From NCBI RefSeq assembly GCF_900119165.1, contig NZ_FPJG01000006.1, positions 1,302,001 through 1,366,000 on the forward strand: a stretch of DNA of 64,000 nt. Direction: 5' to 3'. Numbering within the stretch: the stretch's first letter is position 1; each line of letters opens with the position of its first letter. Below are positions 18,007-27,343 of the stretch, one piece after another. The notes beneath the pieces were generated by a model that made no database searches, was not told where the DNA came from, and saw nothing but the letters and a program-made list of their open reading frames with translations. The position numbers were made by a program, and so were the translations under genes. Origin of the DNA: Amycolatopsis australiensis. GTDB taxonomy: Bacteria > Actinomycetota > Actinomycetes > Mycobacteriales > Pseudonocardiaceae.

Positions 18007-19002
18007 GTGACACCCCTCCCCGCGCTCGCCACCGGCAAGGTCCGCGACCTGTACGCGGTGGGCGACGACCACCTGCTGATCGTCGCCTCCGACCGCATTT
18101 CCGCCTTCGAGCACGTCTTTCCCACTCCCGTCCCCGACAAGGGCCGGGTGCTGACCGCGATGAGCGTGTTCTGGTTCCGCGAGCTCGCCGACGTGCTGCC
18201 GAACCACCTCGTGGCCTGCGACGGCCCCCGGATCCCCGAGGCGGTCCGCGGCCGGGCGCTGCTGGTGGAGCGGCTCGAGATGCTGCCGGTCGAGGCCGTG
18301 GTCCGGGGTCACCTGACCGGCCGCGGGTACGCCGACTACCGCAGGTCGGGGTCGGTGTGCGGGGTCGAGCTGCCGCCGGGGCTGGCCGAGTCGGCCCGGC
18401 TGCCGGAGCCGATCTTCACCCCGTCCACGAAGGCCCGGCCGGGCGAGCCCGACGAGAACATCGACTTCGACACGTTCGTGTCCGTCCTCGGCCGCAAGCT
18501 GGCCGAAGAGGTCCGCGAAGCCTCGCTCGAGCTGTACCGCCGGGGTGCCGCGCGGGTCGCAGAGCAGGGGCTGGTGCTCGCCGACACGAAGTTCGAGTTC
18601 GGCATCGGCGCGGACGGCGGCCTGGTGCTGGCCGACGAGCTGCTGACGCCGGACTCGGCGCGGTACTGGCTCGCCGGCGACCACCGGCCCGGCCGTCCGC
18701 GGCCGTCGTTCGACAAGCAGCACGTGCGCGACTGGCTGGTCGGCCCGTCCTCCGGCTGGGACTGCGTGTCCGAGCTGCCGCCGCTGCCACCCGAAGTGGT
18801 GACGGCCACGCGCGAGCGGTACGTCGAGGCGTACCACCGCATCACCGGGCTGTCCCTGGCAGACTGGCCGCGTGATCCTGCTGATCTGCGGCAGCCTGCG
18901 GGCCGGCTCGGGCAACGCGGCGGTGCTGGGGACCGTCGCGACCCTCACCGCGAGCAAGACGTACAGCGGCCTCGGCGACCTGCCGCACTTCAACCCGGAT
19001 GA
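18007..19002 (+). CDS. purC: Phosphoribosylaminoimidazole-succinocarboxamide synthase with a read-through tail
   Basis: SAICAR synthetase, which joins aspartate to CAIR in purine synthesis using ATP. Recognisable blocks are GKVRDLYAVGDD near the start, VEAVVRGHLTGRGY, EPIFTPSTKA, DTKFEFGIG and SFDKQHVRDWL. The family domain ends near ITGLSLADWP at about residue 287; a further 44 residues rich in R, Q, G and P run on to 19002, wholly inside the next gene in another frame. TAGGGT 7 bases before the GTG suggests a leaderless start. Confidence 0.93.
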   Translation: MTPLPALATGKVRDLYAVGDDHLLIVASDRISAFEHVFPTPVPDKGRVLTAMSVFWFRELADVLPNHLVACDGPRIPEAVRGRALLVERLEMLPVEAVVRGHLTGRGYADYRRSGSVCGVELPPGLAESARLPEPIFTPSTKARPGEPDENIDFDTFVSVLGRKLAEEVREASLELYRRGAARVAEQGLVLADTKFEFGIGADGGLVLADELLTPDSARYWLAGDHRPGRPRPSFDKQHVRDWLVGPSSGWDCVSELPPLPPEVVTATRERYVEAYHRITGLSLADWPRDPADLRQPAGRLGQRGGAGDRRDPHREQDVQRPRRPAALQPG

Positions 19003-19387
19003 CGACCGCGACCCGCTGCCGGCGGCCGTCGCCGAGCTGCGGGCCGCGATCGGGGCGGCGGACGCGGTCCTGATCTGCACGCCGGAGTACGCGGGTGGCC
19101 TGCCGGGCTCGTTCAAGAACCTCCTGGACTGGACGGTCGGCGGCGGCGAGATGTACGGCAAGCCGGTGGCGTGGATCAACGCGTCGTCGGTCGCGGCGCC
19201 GACGGGTGGCCGCGACGCGCACGACTCGCTGCGCAAGGTGCTGACCTACGCGGGCGCGAAGATCGTCGAAGAGGCGTGCGCGCGGATCCCGGTCTCGCGC
19301 GCGGCGGTGGCCGACGGCCAGGTGGCCGACCCCGACCTGCGCGGCCGGATCGCGGTGGCCGTGCAGCGGCTGCGCGAGGGGATCTGA
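18872..19387 (+). CDS. NADPH-dependent FMN reductase (flavodoxin-like)
   Basis: A 171-residue flavoprotein. CGSLRAGSGN is the phosphate-binding loop for FMN and TPEYAGGLPGSFKNLLDW is the second flavin-contact loop, both typical of the NADPH-dependent FMN reductase family (PF03358), which includes quinone and chromate reductases. GTG start at 18872, lying inside the purC tail; it probably initiates by re-starting after or within purC translation. The electron acceptor is unknown. Confidence 0.85.
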   Translation: MILLICGSLRAGSGNAAVLGTVATLTASKTYSGLGDLPHFNPDDDRDPLPAAVAELRAAIGAADAVLICTPEYAGGLPGSFKNLLDWTVGGGEMYGKPVAWINASSVAAPTGGRDAHDSLRKVLTYAGAKIVEEACARIPVSRAAVADGQVADPDLRGRIAVAVQRLREGI

Positions 19388-19461
19388 CCCTTCCGGCAAC
19401 GGTCTCCCGCCCGTTCTGCGCCGTTCACGCGGGTTTCAGACGCGTGCGTCCCAATGGGGTC

Positions 19462-20157
19462 GTGGACGCTCGCTTGCTGGTCTCGCTGTCGGGAATCACC
19501 CCGCGCACGCTGCACCGCTGTGCCGACCTCGCGGCCGAGCTCGACCGCCGCAGGGTGCCGCTGTCGGTGCTGTACGCCGCCCGCACGGGCGAAGGCCCGG
19601 TGACGGAGTGGGTGCGCACCCGCGCCCGGCTCGGTGATTCCGTGCTGCTGCACGGTTACGACCACACGGTCACGCCCACGCACCGCACGGTCTACCTGGG
19701 CAAGAAGGCGGAGTTCGCGACGCTGCCGGCCCACGAGGCGCGGCTGCGGCTGATCGCGGCGAAGGCGTTGCTGGACACGGCGGGCTTGTCAGTCGACGGC
19801 TTCGCGCCGCCGCGCTGGATCGCGTCACAGGGCACGTTGCAGGCGCTGGCCGAGCACGGCTTCCGGCTGTGTGCGGACCTGGGCGCGGTGCGCGACCTGG
19901 TGACCGGCGAGGTGCGCCGCGCCCGCGTGAACGAGTTCACAAGCCAGTCGCACCGCACGGAGACGGTGCGCTGCTTCGCGCTGGTGCTGGCGGCGGCGCG
20001 CGCGGCCCGCCGGGGCGGGCTGGTCCGGCTGGGGGTGGACGCCACGGACTTGACCCGCCCCGGCCTCCGCCAGGCCCTGCTCGACGCGGTGGACGTGGCT
20101 CTGGAGAACCGCGCGTACGGCGCGACCTACGGGTCGCTGCGCACGGTGGCGGCCTAG
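19462..20157 (+). CDS. Polysaccharide-deacetylase-like protein (DUF2334 type)
   Basis: A 231-residue cytoplasmic protein (no signal peptide seen). LLVSLSGITPRTL at the start and LLHGYDHT in the middle match the DUF2334 branch of the NodB deacetylase fold, although the usual catalytic aspartate pair is not evident (SLSGI in place of S-x-D-D). I chose the GTG at 19462 with GGGG upstream, because the family begins just before this strand. It may be inactive or act on another amide. The stop overlaps the convergent gene by 4 bp. Confidence 0.7.
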   Translation: MDARLLVSLSGITPRTLHRCADLAAELDRRRVPLSVLYAARTGEGPVTEWVRTRARLGDSVLLHGYDHTVTPTHRTVYLGKKAEFATLPAHEARLRLIAAKALLDTAGLSVDGFAPPRWIASQGTLQALAEHGFRLCADLGAVRDLVTGEVRRARVNEFTSQSHRTETVRCFALVLAAARAARRGGLVRLGVDATDLTRPGLRQALLDAVDVALENRAYGATYGSLRTVAA

Positions 20158-20789
20158 AGCGTCGTGGGTTCGGCCCGCTCGAGGACCTTGACCTCGGTGC
20201 CTTCGGGCGCGAGGTTGCCGAACAGGCCGTAGTGCATGGCGGGGTTGGCGAGCACGGCTTCGTGGATGGGCACGGCGATCCGCGGCGCGACGGCCCGCAG
20301 GTAGTCGACGGCCTCCCCGGCCTTGAGCCAGGGCGCCCCGGTGGGCAGGCCGAGGACGTCGACCTTCTGCTCGGGCACGAAGAACGAGTCGCCGGGGTGG
20401 AAGAAGGCGCCGTCGTCGAAGACGTACCCGATGTTCGGGATGACCGGAATGTCGGAGTGGATGACAGCGTGCTCCCCGCCGACGGCCTTGATCGAGGTGT
20501 TCCCGACGGCGAAGGCGTCACCCACGTTCGCGACGTCGAAGGCGAGTCCCAGCTTCTCGACCTCGGGAGCCGAGCCCGGATCGACGACGAGCTTGGCACC
20601 GGGGTTGGCCTCGAGCACCTTCGGCAGCCGCTCGGCGTCGAGGTGGTCGAAGTGCTGGTGCGTGATCAGCACGGCGGACAGCTCACGTTCACCCTCGAAC
20701 CCGGTGGAGAAGACGCCGGGATCGATCAGGATCCGCTCGGAGCCGGTCTCCAGCAACAGGCAGGCGTGTCCGAAATGGACGATACGCAT
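20154..20789 (-). CDS. Metallo-beta-lactamase-fold hydrolase
   Basis: A 211-residue UlaG/RomA-like MBL-fold protein. The zinc motif is THQHFDHLD (HxHxDH form), with further ligands in GGEHAVIH and FHPGDSF. FGHACLLLE and ILIDPG near the N-terminus fit this family, whose members hydrolyse lactones, phosphodiesters or amides. AGGAGAACC precedes the ATG at 20789. It is 35 bp after the phosphatase gene on the same strand and may be cotranscribed with it. Confidence 0.85.
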   Translation of the reverse strand: MRIVHFGHACLLLETGSERILIDPGVFSTGFEGERELSAVLITHQHFDHLDAERLPKVLEANPGAKLVVDPGSAPEVEKLGLAFDVANVGDAFAVGNTSIKAVGGEHAVIHSDIPVIPNIGYVFDDGAFFHPGDSFFVPEQKVDVLGLPTGAPWLKAGEAVDYLRAVAPRIAVPIHEAVLANPAMHYGLFGNLAPEGTEVKVLERAEPTTL

Positions 20790-20824
20790 CGATGGTTCTC
20801 CTTCAGGCGTGGTCGATTTCCAGC

Positions 20825-21601
20825 CTAGTCCCGGTCCACGAGCCGGCGCCGGATCGCGGCGATGTCCTCGCGGGCGACCCCGGCGTCGAGGAGGTACCGC
20901 TCGACGTCGAACCCTTCGAGGGTGTCGCGGACGGCCGCCGCGGTCGTCGTGCCCCGCTCCGCGAGGAGCGCCGCGATGGCCGACCCCTGGTCTTCGGCGC
21001 CCATCGCGGCGAACAGCGGTTTCACGGCTTCGGCGGACAAGTCGTAGTCCGCGGCGATGGCGCCGGCGTCGACGTCGGCCAGCGCCAGCAGCAGCAGCGC
21101 GACGAGACCGGTCCGGTCGCGCCCGGCACCGCAGTGGAACAGGACGCCGCCGGGGGCGGACCGGGCGATCGCTTCCATGACGGCGGCGCAGCGTCCGGCC
21201 TTCCGATCGAGGAAGACGCGGTAGTAGAGCGGGGTGCCGTTCAGCCGCTCGCGGTTGACGTACCGCCAGAACCCGAGGTCGTCGATGTCGTCGAGGGGAA
21301 CCTCGACGCGGTCGATGCCCGGTGGTGTGATCGCCGCGTCCGCGGCGGCGAACCGCGCGGACCCTGCCAGCGACGTCGGGGAGTCCGCTGTCGGCCGGAT
21401 CTCGTCGGGGTTGCGCAGGTCGATGACGGTCCGCACGCCGGACTCCAGCGCCTGCGCCCAGCCGGTGCCGGTCACGAACCGGAGGTCCGCGGCCCGGAAG
21501 AATGCGCCGCGGCGGGTCGTGCGGCCCGAACGCGTCGGCAGGCCGCCGAGGTCCCTGGTGTTGTAGAAGCCGTCCCACGCCACTGCTCTGGTCACAGTCA
21601 C
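20825..21601 (-). CDS. Protein tyrosine/serine phosphatase (Y_phosphatase3 family)
   Basis: A 258-residue phosphatase. The catalytic P-loop is [11 protein letters not shown] (C-x5-R), with the nucleophilic cysteine and phosphate-binding arginine both present. [10 protein letters not shown] at the start and VIDLRNPDE are hallmarks of this actinobacterial branch, related to M. tuberculosis PtpB. No signal peptide. The GTG at 21601 overlaps the regulator stop by 4 bp (GTGA), so the pair is translationally coupled. It could act on phosphoproteins or phosphoinositides. Confidence 0.87.
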   Translation of the reverse strand: MTVTRAVAWDGFYNTRDLGGLPTRSGRTTRRGAFFRAADLRFVTGTGWAQALESGVRTVIDLRNPDEIRPTADSPTSLAGSARFAAADAAITPPGIDRVEVPLDDIDDLGFWRYVNRERLNGTPLYYRVFLDRKAGRCAAVMEAIARSAPGGVLFHCGAGRDRTGLVALLLLALADVDAGAIAADYDLSAEAVKPLFAAMGAEDQGSAIAALLAERGTTTAAAVRDTLEGFDVERYLLDAGVAREDIAAIRRRLVDRD

Positions 21602-22530
21602 AGTTTCCCGGTCAGCAACGCGTCGCCGAGTTCCGTGCGCCGGTACAGCACCCGATGACCCCGCCGTTCCGACGCCAGTAGTCCCGCCGCGCGCAACGCC
21701 GTGAGGTGCGCCGAAACCGTCGCCGGAGCCAAGCCGTGCCGCCGGGCCAGTTCCGTCGTCGCCGCCGGTTCGTCCAGCGTCGCCAGCAGCAGCGCCCGCG
21801 TGCGGCCGAGGATCTCCGCCAGCGGTTCCGGTGGTGCCGCGGCCGACGTCCACAGCGAAGCCACTCCGCGAGCCGGGTACAGCAGCGAAACCTGCCACGG
21901 CGGCACCGTCACCACCCCGACGTTCGGCCACGCGAACACCGCCGGGATCAGCAGCAGCCCGCGCGCGTCCACCTCCAGCCGTTCGCGTGCCCGGACGTCG
22001 ACCAGCACTGATGTCTCCGCGAGCCGCACGCGCGGGTGCAGCCCGGCCAGCATCGCCGCGATGCCACCGGACCCCAGCTGCCGCGTCCGGTACGCGATGT
22101 CCGCCGCCAGCAGCTCCCGCAGCCGCGGCCACTTCGGGGCCAGCAGCGCGTGCCACACCGTCTCGAGCTGGCCGGCCAGCAGGTCGCGCGCGGTGGCCGG
22201 GTCGGCGGGCAGCGCCGAAAGGTCGGCGTCGACCATCGAAAGCTCCAACGCCACCTGCGACGGCGGCGTCGCGCGCACGGCCTCGAGCTGCGCCTCCGCG
22301 GTCGTCTCCGGGCCGTCGGGCGGCGGGCTCAGGAACTCCGTGATGTAGTGCCGCGCGCTCAGGACCGCGGCCAGCTCGGGCACGTCGGGAGCGCCGGAAA
22401 GCCACGCCGGGTGCGCCGGGTGCCGCCGGACGCCGAGCAGTGCCTGGACGGCGCCCAGCACCTCCTCCAGCGGCGAGATCGCGAACCGGACGCGTTGCGC
22501 GCCGGCCGCCGTCAGGACCAGTTCGATCAT
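21598..22530 (-). CDS. ArsR-like winged-helix regulator with long N-terminal domain
   Basis: A 310-residue regulator. The N-terminal 220 residues resemble the DUF5937 sensor domain found in actinobacteria; the C-terminal 85 residues form an ArsR-type winged helix ([26 protein letters not shown]). I chose the ATG at 22530 (MIELVL). It is divergent from an MFS permease gene 61 bp away, the usual arrangement when such a regulator controls an efflux pump. No metal-binding cysteine motif is visible in the wing. Confidence 0.8.
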   Translation of the reverse strand: MIELVLTAAGAQRVRFAISPLEEVLGAVQALLGVRRHPAHPAWLSGAPDVPELAAVLSARHYITEFLSPPPDGPETTAEAQLEAVRATPPSQVALELSMVDADLSALPADPATARDLLAGQLETVWHALLAPKWPRLRELLAADIAYRTRQLGSGGIAAMLAGLHPRVRLAETSVLVDVRARERLEVDARGLLLIPAVFAWPNVGVVTVPPWQVSLLYPARGVASLWTSAAAPPEPLAEILGRTRALLLATLDEPAATTELARRHGLAPATVSAHLTALRAAGLLASERRGHRVLYRRTELGDALLTGKL

Positions 22531-22591
22531 CGCGGATTCGTCCTCACCCGAATCAGTGTGCCTCGACCGGGCGGCGAACGACGCTGGCGGC

Positions 22592-23731
22592 ATGTCGTTG
22601 TTCACCCATCGCGCCTACTGGCGCTGGTCGGCCGGCGTCCAGTTCGCGCGGCTCCCGTCGACCATGGCGCCGCTCGCGTTCACCCTGCGCACGACGGCCA
22701 TGACCGGTTCCTACCGGCTCGGCGGGGTGCTGATGTCGGTACTCGTGGCCGCCGAGATGGTCTGCGCGGTGCCGGTCGGCCGGCTGCTCGACCGGGTCGG
22801 CCCCGCGCGCGGCCTGCCCGTGTTGCTGCTGCTGACCGCGGCCGGGTTCGCCGTGCTCGCGTCGGCCTCCGACGCTCCCGCGCCGGTCCTGGCCGCGCTC
22901 GTCCTGCTTCCCGGCATCACCGGCGGGGCGTTGTCGGGCGGGTTCCGGACGTTGCTGGCCGACACCGTCGACGACGCGTTGCTGCCCCGCGCGATTTCCG
23001 TGGACGCGATGATCCTCGACGGCGTGCTCGTCGGCGGGCCCGCGTTGGTCACGCTGCTCGACCTGGCCGGTCCGCTCGTGCCACTGGCCGCGATGGCCGC
23101 CGCCTGCGTGGCCTCCGCCGCGCTCGTGCCGCGCCGCGCGAGTTCCCACGAAAGTGTGGATTCCACCGAAGCTGGGCCGTCCGTGCGACCGGTCGCCTAC
23201 CTGCCGTGGCTCGGCTGCGCCTTCACCATCGGGCTGCTGACGTCGACGATCGAGGTCGCGCCGTTGCCGCTGGTCCAGCGCCTGGGCGCGGCGGAGACGG
23301 CGGCCCCGGTCGTGATCGCCGTGCTGACCGGGGCGAGCATCGCGGGCAGCGCGGGCTACGTGTGGCGCGGGAAGATCGGCGACCCGCGGCTGTTCCTCGG
23401 CGGGTTCGTCGCCGGCGGGATCGGGCTCGCCGCGGACCTCGGCTGGGCCGGGCTGCTCGCGTCGGCGGCGGTGATCGGCGCGTGCGGTGGGCCGCTGGTC
23501 GCGGCGACGTCGGTCAACCTGCAGCGGCTGCTGCCGAAAAACCGCAGGTCATCGGGGTTCTCATTGAGCTTCACGGTGCAAGCGGCCGGCTTCGGGCTGG
23601 GTTCGCTGGCCGTCGGCGTGCTGCCGTTGTGGCTCGCACCGTTGTTCGGTGTCTTTGCCGCGGCGGTCACCGGTGTAATGCTGGTGCGGAAGCCCGCACG
23701 AGCTATTGGCACACTGTCAGTAACGTCGTAA
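22592..23731 (+). CDS. MFS-family transporter
   Basis: A 379-residue integral membrane protein with about eleven or twelve hydrophobic segments. VGRLLDRVGPARGLP matches the MFS loop 2-3 motif (GxLxDRxGxR). The start at 22592 (MSLFTHRAYW) is chosen as the usual MFS opening. It is divergent from the ArsR-type regulator and likely its target, which suggests drug or metabolite export. The substrate is unknown. Confidence 0.83.
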   Translation: MSLFTHRAYWRWSAGVQFARLPSTMAPLAFTLRTTAMTGSYRLGGVLMSVLVAAEMVCAVPVGRLLDRVGPARGLPVLLLLTAAGFAVLASASDAPAPVLAALVLLPGITGGALSGGFRTLLADTVDDALLPRAISVDAMILDGVLVGGPALVTLLDLAGPLVPLAAMAAACVASAALVPRRASSHESVDSTEAGPSVRPVAYLPWLGCAFTIGLLTSTIEVAPLPLVQRLGAAETAAPVVIAVLTGASIAGSAGYVWRGKIGDPRLFLGGFVAGGIGLAADLGWAGLLASAAVIGACGGPLVAATSVNLQRLLPKNRRSSGFSLSFTVQAAGFGLGSLAVGVLPLWLAPLFGVFAAAVTGVMLVRKPARAIGTLSVTS

Positions 23732-23765
23732 CCTGGGCTGACCCTCGACCTCACGGGAGACGCCG

Positions 23766-25262
23766 ATGACTGCCGTCCAGCCGAAGCCGACGTCGGTCGG
23801 CGAGACCTTCGACTCGCTCAGCCCGGCGACCGACGAGGTGGTCGGAACCTACCCGATCCACACGGCCGAGGACGTCAAAGCGGCCGTGGCGCGGGCGCGC
23901 GTCGCGGCGAAGTGGTGGGAAGGGCTCGGCTTCGCCGGGCGCGCGGAGCGGCTTCGCGCCTGGAAGGGCGTGCTGACGCGGCGGCTGCCGCAGCTGTGCC
24001 AGGTGGTCCGCGACGAGACCGGCAAGCCGATCGCCGACGCGCAGCTGGAGAGCGTCCTGGCCATCGAGCACATCGCTTGGGCGGGCAAGCACGCTCGCAA
24101 GGTGCTCGGCAAGCAGAAGCGCTCGGCGGGGCTGCTGATGTCGAACCAGGCGGCGACGGTCGAGTACCAGCCGCTGGGCGTGGTCGGCGTGATCGGCCCG
24201 TGGAACTACCCGGTGTTCACGCCGCTCGGCTCGATCGCGTACGCGCTGGCGGCGGGCAACGCGGTGGTGTTCAAGCCGAGCGAGTACACGCCGGGCGTGG
24301 GCAAGTGGCTGGTGGACGCGTTCGCCGAGGTCGTCCCGGAGCAGCCGGTGCTGCAGCTGGTGACGGGCTTCGGCGAGACGGGCGCGGCGCTGGTCGGCGC
24401 GGGCGTCGACAAGATCGCGTTCACGGGTTCGACGGCGACGGGCAAGCGCATCATGGCGGCGGCGGCGGAGACGCTCACGCCGGTGGTCATCGAGGCGGGC
24501 GGCAAGGATCCGGTCCTGGTGGACGCGGACGCCGACCTGGACGCGGCGGCCGACGCGACGGTGTGGGGCGCGTTCTCGAACTCGGGCCAGACGTGCATCG
24601 GCGTGGAGCGGGTGTACGTCCACGAGAAGGTGCACGACGAGTTCGTGGCGAAGGTGGTCGAGAAGGCGAAGGACGTCCGAGCGGGCTCGGACGAGGCGGC
24701 GCAGTACGGCCCGGTGACGATGCCGTCGCAGCTGGGCGTGATCAAGCGCCACATTCAGGACGCGCTGGCCAGGGGAGGCAAGGCGGTCCTGGGCGGCGAG
24801 GACGCGGTGGGCGACCGGTACGCGCAGCCGACGGTGCTGGTGGACGTCCCCGAGGACTCGGAAGCGGTCAAGGAGGAGACGTTCGGCCCGACGGTGACGA
24901 TCGCGAAGGTCCGCGACATGGACGAAGCGGTGGAGCGGGCGAACAACACGAAGTACGGCTTGGGTTCGACGGTGTTCTCGAAGTCCCGCGGCGTGGAGCT
25001 GGCGGAGAAGCTGCGCACGGGCATGACGGCGATCAACGCACCGCTGTCGTTCGCGGGCATCGCTTCACTGCCGTTCGGCGGCGTGGGCGACTCGGGTTTC
25101 GGCCGCATCCACGGCCCGGAGGGCCTGCGCGAGTTCGCGAGGACGAAGGCCATCGCGCGGCAGCGGTTCACGGCCCCGTTGACGTTGACGTCGTTCAGCC
25201 GCAAGCAGTCGACGGACGCGTTGGTGGCAAAGCTGGTGACGGTGCTCCACGGCAAGCGTTGA
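23766..25262 (+). CDS. Aldehyde dehydrogenase (succinic-semialdehyde type)
   Basis: A 498-residue NAD(P)-dependent aldehyde dehydrogenase. The catalytic cysteine is in SGQTCIG, the general base in IEAGGKDP and the cofactor loop in FTGSTATGK. PWNYPV is the active-site asparagine region. The overall pattern is close to the actinobacterial succinic-semialdehyde dehydrogenase GabD2, although the substrate cannot be fixed from sequence. GGGAGA lies upstream of the ATG. The gene stands alone and is followed at once by a hairpin-promoter repeat. Confidence 0.88.
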   Translation: MTAVQPKPTSVGETFDSLSPATDEVVGTYPIHTAEDVKAAVARARVAAKWWEGLGFAGRAERLRAWKGVLTRRLPQLCQVVRDETGKPIADAQLESVLAIEHIAWAGKHARKVLGKQKRSAGLLMSNQAATVEYQPLGVVGVIGPWNYPVFTPLGSIAYALAAGNAVVFKPSEYTPGVGKWLVDAFAEVVPEQPVLQLVTGFGETGAALVGAGVDKIAFTGSTATGKRIMAAAAETLTPVVIEAGGKDPVLVDADADLDAAADATVWGAFSNSGQTCIGVERVYVHEKVHDEFVAKVVEKAKDVRAGSDEAAQYGPVTMPSQLGVIKRHIQDALARGGKAVLGGEDAVGDRYAQPTVLVDVPEDSEAVKEETFGPTVTIAKVRDMDEAVERANNTKYGLGSTVFSKSRGVELAEKLRTGMTAINAPLSFAGIASLPFGGVGDSGFGRIHGPEGLREFARTKAIARQRFTAPLTLTSFSRKQSTDALVAKLVTVLHGKR

Positions 25263-25267
25263 GCAGC

Positions 25268-25352
25268 GCCGGGGCTGTGGACAACTCAGGTCCGCAGCCC
25301 CGGAACTGTCGGTGCCCGCCGGTAAGCTGGATACCGGGGGCCGAGGGCCACC
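25268..25352 (+). repeat. Hairpin-plus-promoter repeat, copy 1
   Basis: A perfect 9-bp inverted repeat (CCGGGGCTG at 25269-25277, CAGCCCCGG at 25295-25303) with a 17-base loop containing TGTGGACAA. It is followed directly by TGTCGGTG (25307-25314), 8 bases, then TAAGCT (25323-25328). The last part exactly fits the published RecA-independent DNA-damage promoter form TTGTCRGTG-N8-TANNNT, bound by PafBC. On this strand it points into the 3' end of the GMC gene in antisense, and no plus-strand gene follows. The hairpin may also end gabD-type transcription. Confidence 0.7.
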
Positions 25353-25367
25353 CCGCCCGCCGGAACC

Positions 25368-26936
25368 TCACCGCCCCCGGATCAGGTCCGCCGCCTTCTC
25401 CGCCACCATGATCGTCGGCGCGTTCGTGTTCCCCCGTGGCACCACCGGCATCACCGACGCGTCCACCACCCGCAGTCCTTCGACCCCCTGAACCCGCAGC
25501 TGCGGATCGACCACCGTCCCGATCGCGCACGTCCCGACCGGGTGATAGAGGGTCTGCGTGTTCTCCCGGATGTGCTCGGCCAGCTCCGCGTCACTCAGAT
25601 CGTGCCGCGCGGGCAGGAACGGCTGGTCCAGGAACCGCCGCAACGGCCCCGACCGGCCGATCTCGATCAGCGCCCGCAACCCCGCGATCATCGTCTCCAG
25701 ATCGCGGGGCTCCGAGTAGTAAGCCGGGTCGATTTCCGGCTTCCACAACGGATTGGCCGACTTCAGCCGCAGCCGGCCCCGGCTGGCCACGTCCACCAGC
25801 GTCGCCGCCGACGTGAAACCCGGGACCGTCGGCTCGCGCAACCCGTTGTCGTAGAACAACGTCGGCGCCACGTGGACCTGCATGTCCGGCGCGGGCAGGC
25901 CGTCCGTGGTCGGGAAGAACGCGCCCGCCTCGCCGATGTTCGACGCCAGCGGCCCGCGGCGGGTCAGCTGGTAGCGCACCAGCCCGAACGGCGTGGCCGC
26001 GTCGACCAGGTCCGTCGTGTCGCGCGTCGACCAGATGATCCCGCACGCCGGGTGGTCGTGCAGGTTCTCGCCGACGCCCGGCAGCGCGGCGACGACGTCG
26101 ATCCCGTGCTCGCGCAGGTGCTCGGCCGGTCCGACACCCGAAACCATCAGCAGCTGCGGTGAATTCACCGCGCCGCCGCTCAACAGGACCTCGGTCGACG
26201 CGCGCACGGTCCGCTCGACGCCCTTGTCCAAATAGGACACACCGATCGCCCGCGTGCCCTCGAAGACGACCCGGGTGGCCGGCGCGCACGTCTTCACCGT
26301 GAGGTTCGGGCGGTCGAGCGCCGGGCGCAGGTAGGCGTCAGCGGTGGACCAGCGTCGGCCCTTCTTGCAGGTCACCTGGTAGACGCCGGCGCCTTCCTGG
26401 CTTTCGCCGTTGAAGTCGTCGGTGCGCTTGAGGCCCCACGTGACGGCCGAGTCGACCCACGCGTGCGACAGCTCGTGCGTGAACCGGCGGTCCTCGACGT
26501 GCAGCGGGCCGTCGGTGCCGTGCAGCGGACCGTCCAGCCGCTGGTTGCCCTCGGCGCGCTTGAAGTACGGCAGGACGTCGTCCCAGCCCCAGCCTTCGGC
26601 GCCGTGCTGATCGCGCCAGCCGTCGTAGTCGGCGCGGTTGCCGCGGATGTAGATCATGGCGTTGATCGACGAGCAGCCGCCGAGCATCTTGCCGCGCGGC
26701 CAGTACGCGGGCTTGCCGGTGTGCTTCTGCTCGACGGTCTCGTAGTTCCAGTCCCACTTGGTCTTGAACAGCGAGGGGAACGCGGCGGGGATGTGGATCT
26801 CGTCCGCGGTGTCCTCCGCCCCCGCTTCGAGCAGCAGGACCTGCGCCGACGGGTCTTCGGTGAGGCGGTTCGCGAGGACGCAGCCCGCGCTCCCGGCGCC
26901 GACGATGACGTAGTCGTAGGACTCCTGGACGGCCAC
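25368..26936 (-). CDS. GMC-family FAD-dependent oxidoreductase (choline-dehydrogenase-like)
   Basis: A 522-residue flavoprotein. The FAD-binding motif GAGSAGCVLANRL starts at about residue 13, GGCSSINAMIYIRGN is the GMC signature 1 region, and SGGAVNSPQLLMVSG is signature 2. The catalytic histidine is in TLYHPVGTCAIG and the asparagine in GNTNAPT. It oxidises a primary alcohol to an aldehyde. GTG start with a perfect AGGAGG site 6 bases upstream. It is near an aldehyde dehydrogenase on the other strand, but there is no choline-specific operon, so the substrate is open. Confidence 0.9.
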   Translation of the reverse strand: MAVQESYDYVIVGAGSAGCVLANRLTEDPSAQVLLLEAGAEDTADEIHIPAAFPSLFKTKWDWNYETVEQKHTGKPAYWPRGKMLGGCSSINAMIYIRGNRADYDGWRDQHGAEGWGWDDVLPYFKRAEGNQRLDGPLHGTDGPLHVEDRRFTHELSHAWVDSAVTWGLKRTDDFNGESQEGAGVYQVTCKKGRRWSTADAYLRPALDRPNLTVKTCAPATRVVFEGTRAIGVSYLDKGVERTVRASTEVLLSGGAVNSPQLLMVSGVGPAEHLREHGIDVVAALPGVGENLHDHPACGIIWSTRDTTDLVDAATPFGLVRYQLTRRGPLASNIGEAGAFFPTTDGLPAPDMQVHVAPTLFYDNGLREPTVPGFTSAATLVDVASRGRLRLKSANPLWKPEIDPAYYSEPRDLETMIAGLRALIEIGRSGPLRRFLDQPFLPARHDLSDAELAEHIRENTQTLYHPVGTCAIGTVVDPQLRVQGVEGLRVVDASVMPVVPRGNTNAPTIMVAEKAADLIRGR

Positions 26937-27103
26937 GATGCCTCCTGTTGGCGAGATGTCAACGACTCATCATGGCGCAGCACCGCGCCGTGGGCCAGTC
27001 TAGGTTTCCCGGTGGTCCTCGCCACCTGGGCGCGGGCGCCGCCGACCTCGTCAACTATGCTGGCGAGGTACCCACGACCTGCGTTTTTAAGGAGCGGCCT
27101 GCC

Positions 27104-27343
27104 GTGGCCCGAGTCGTCGTCGACGTCATGCCGAAGCCCGAAATCCTCGACCCGCAGGGGCAGGCCGCACTCGGCGCCGCCGGCCGCCTGGGGTTCACCG
27201 GGATCACCGAGATCCGCCAGGGCAAGCACTTCGAGATCGAGGTCGACGACACGGTCGACGACGCGACGCTCGAGAAGATCGCGGAAGGCTTCCTCGCCAA
27301 CCCGGTCATCGAGCAGTGGACGATCAAGCGGGTGGACGCGTGA
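27104..27343 (+). CDS. purS: Phosphoribosylformylglycinamidine synthase subunit PurS
   Basis: A 79-residue small subunit that bridges PurQ and PurL in the FGAM synthase complex. [17 protein letters not shown] at the start and GKHFEIEV are typical. GTG start with AAGGAG upstream. The GTG of purQ overlaps its stop by 4 bp. A run of T (27084-27088) and TATGCT at 27056 mark a likely leader and -10 box, so this gene, unlike several other pur genes here, has an untranslated leader. Confidence 0.93.
   Translation: MARVVVDVMPKPEILDPQGQAALGAAGRLGFTGITEIRQGKHFEIEVDDTVDDATLEKIAEGFLANPVIEQWTIKRVDA

Noticed and set aside
25368..26936. Choline dehydrogenase BetA
   Set aside because: The GMC fold is clear, but no betaine aldehyde dehydrogenase operon, choline transporter or BetI regulator is adjacent, so the specific name is not supported.
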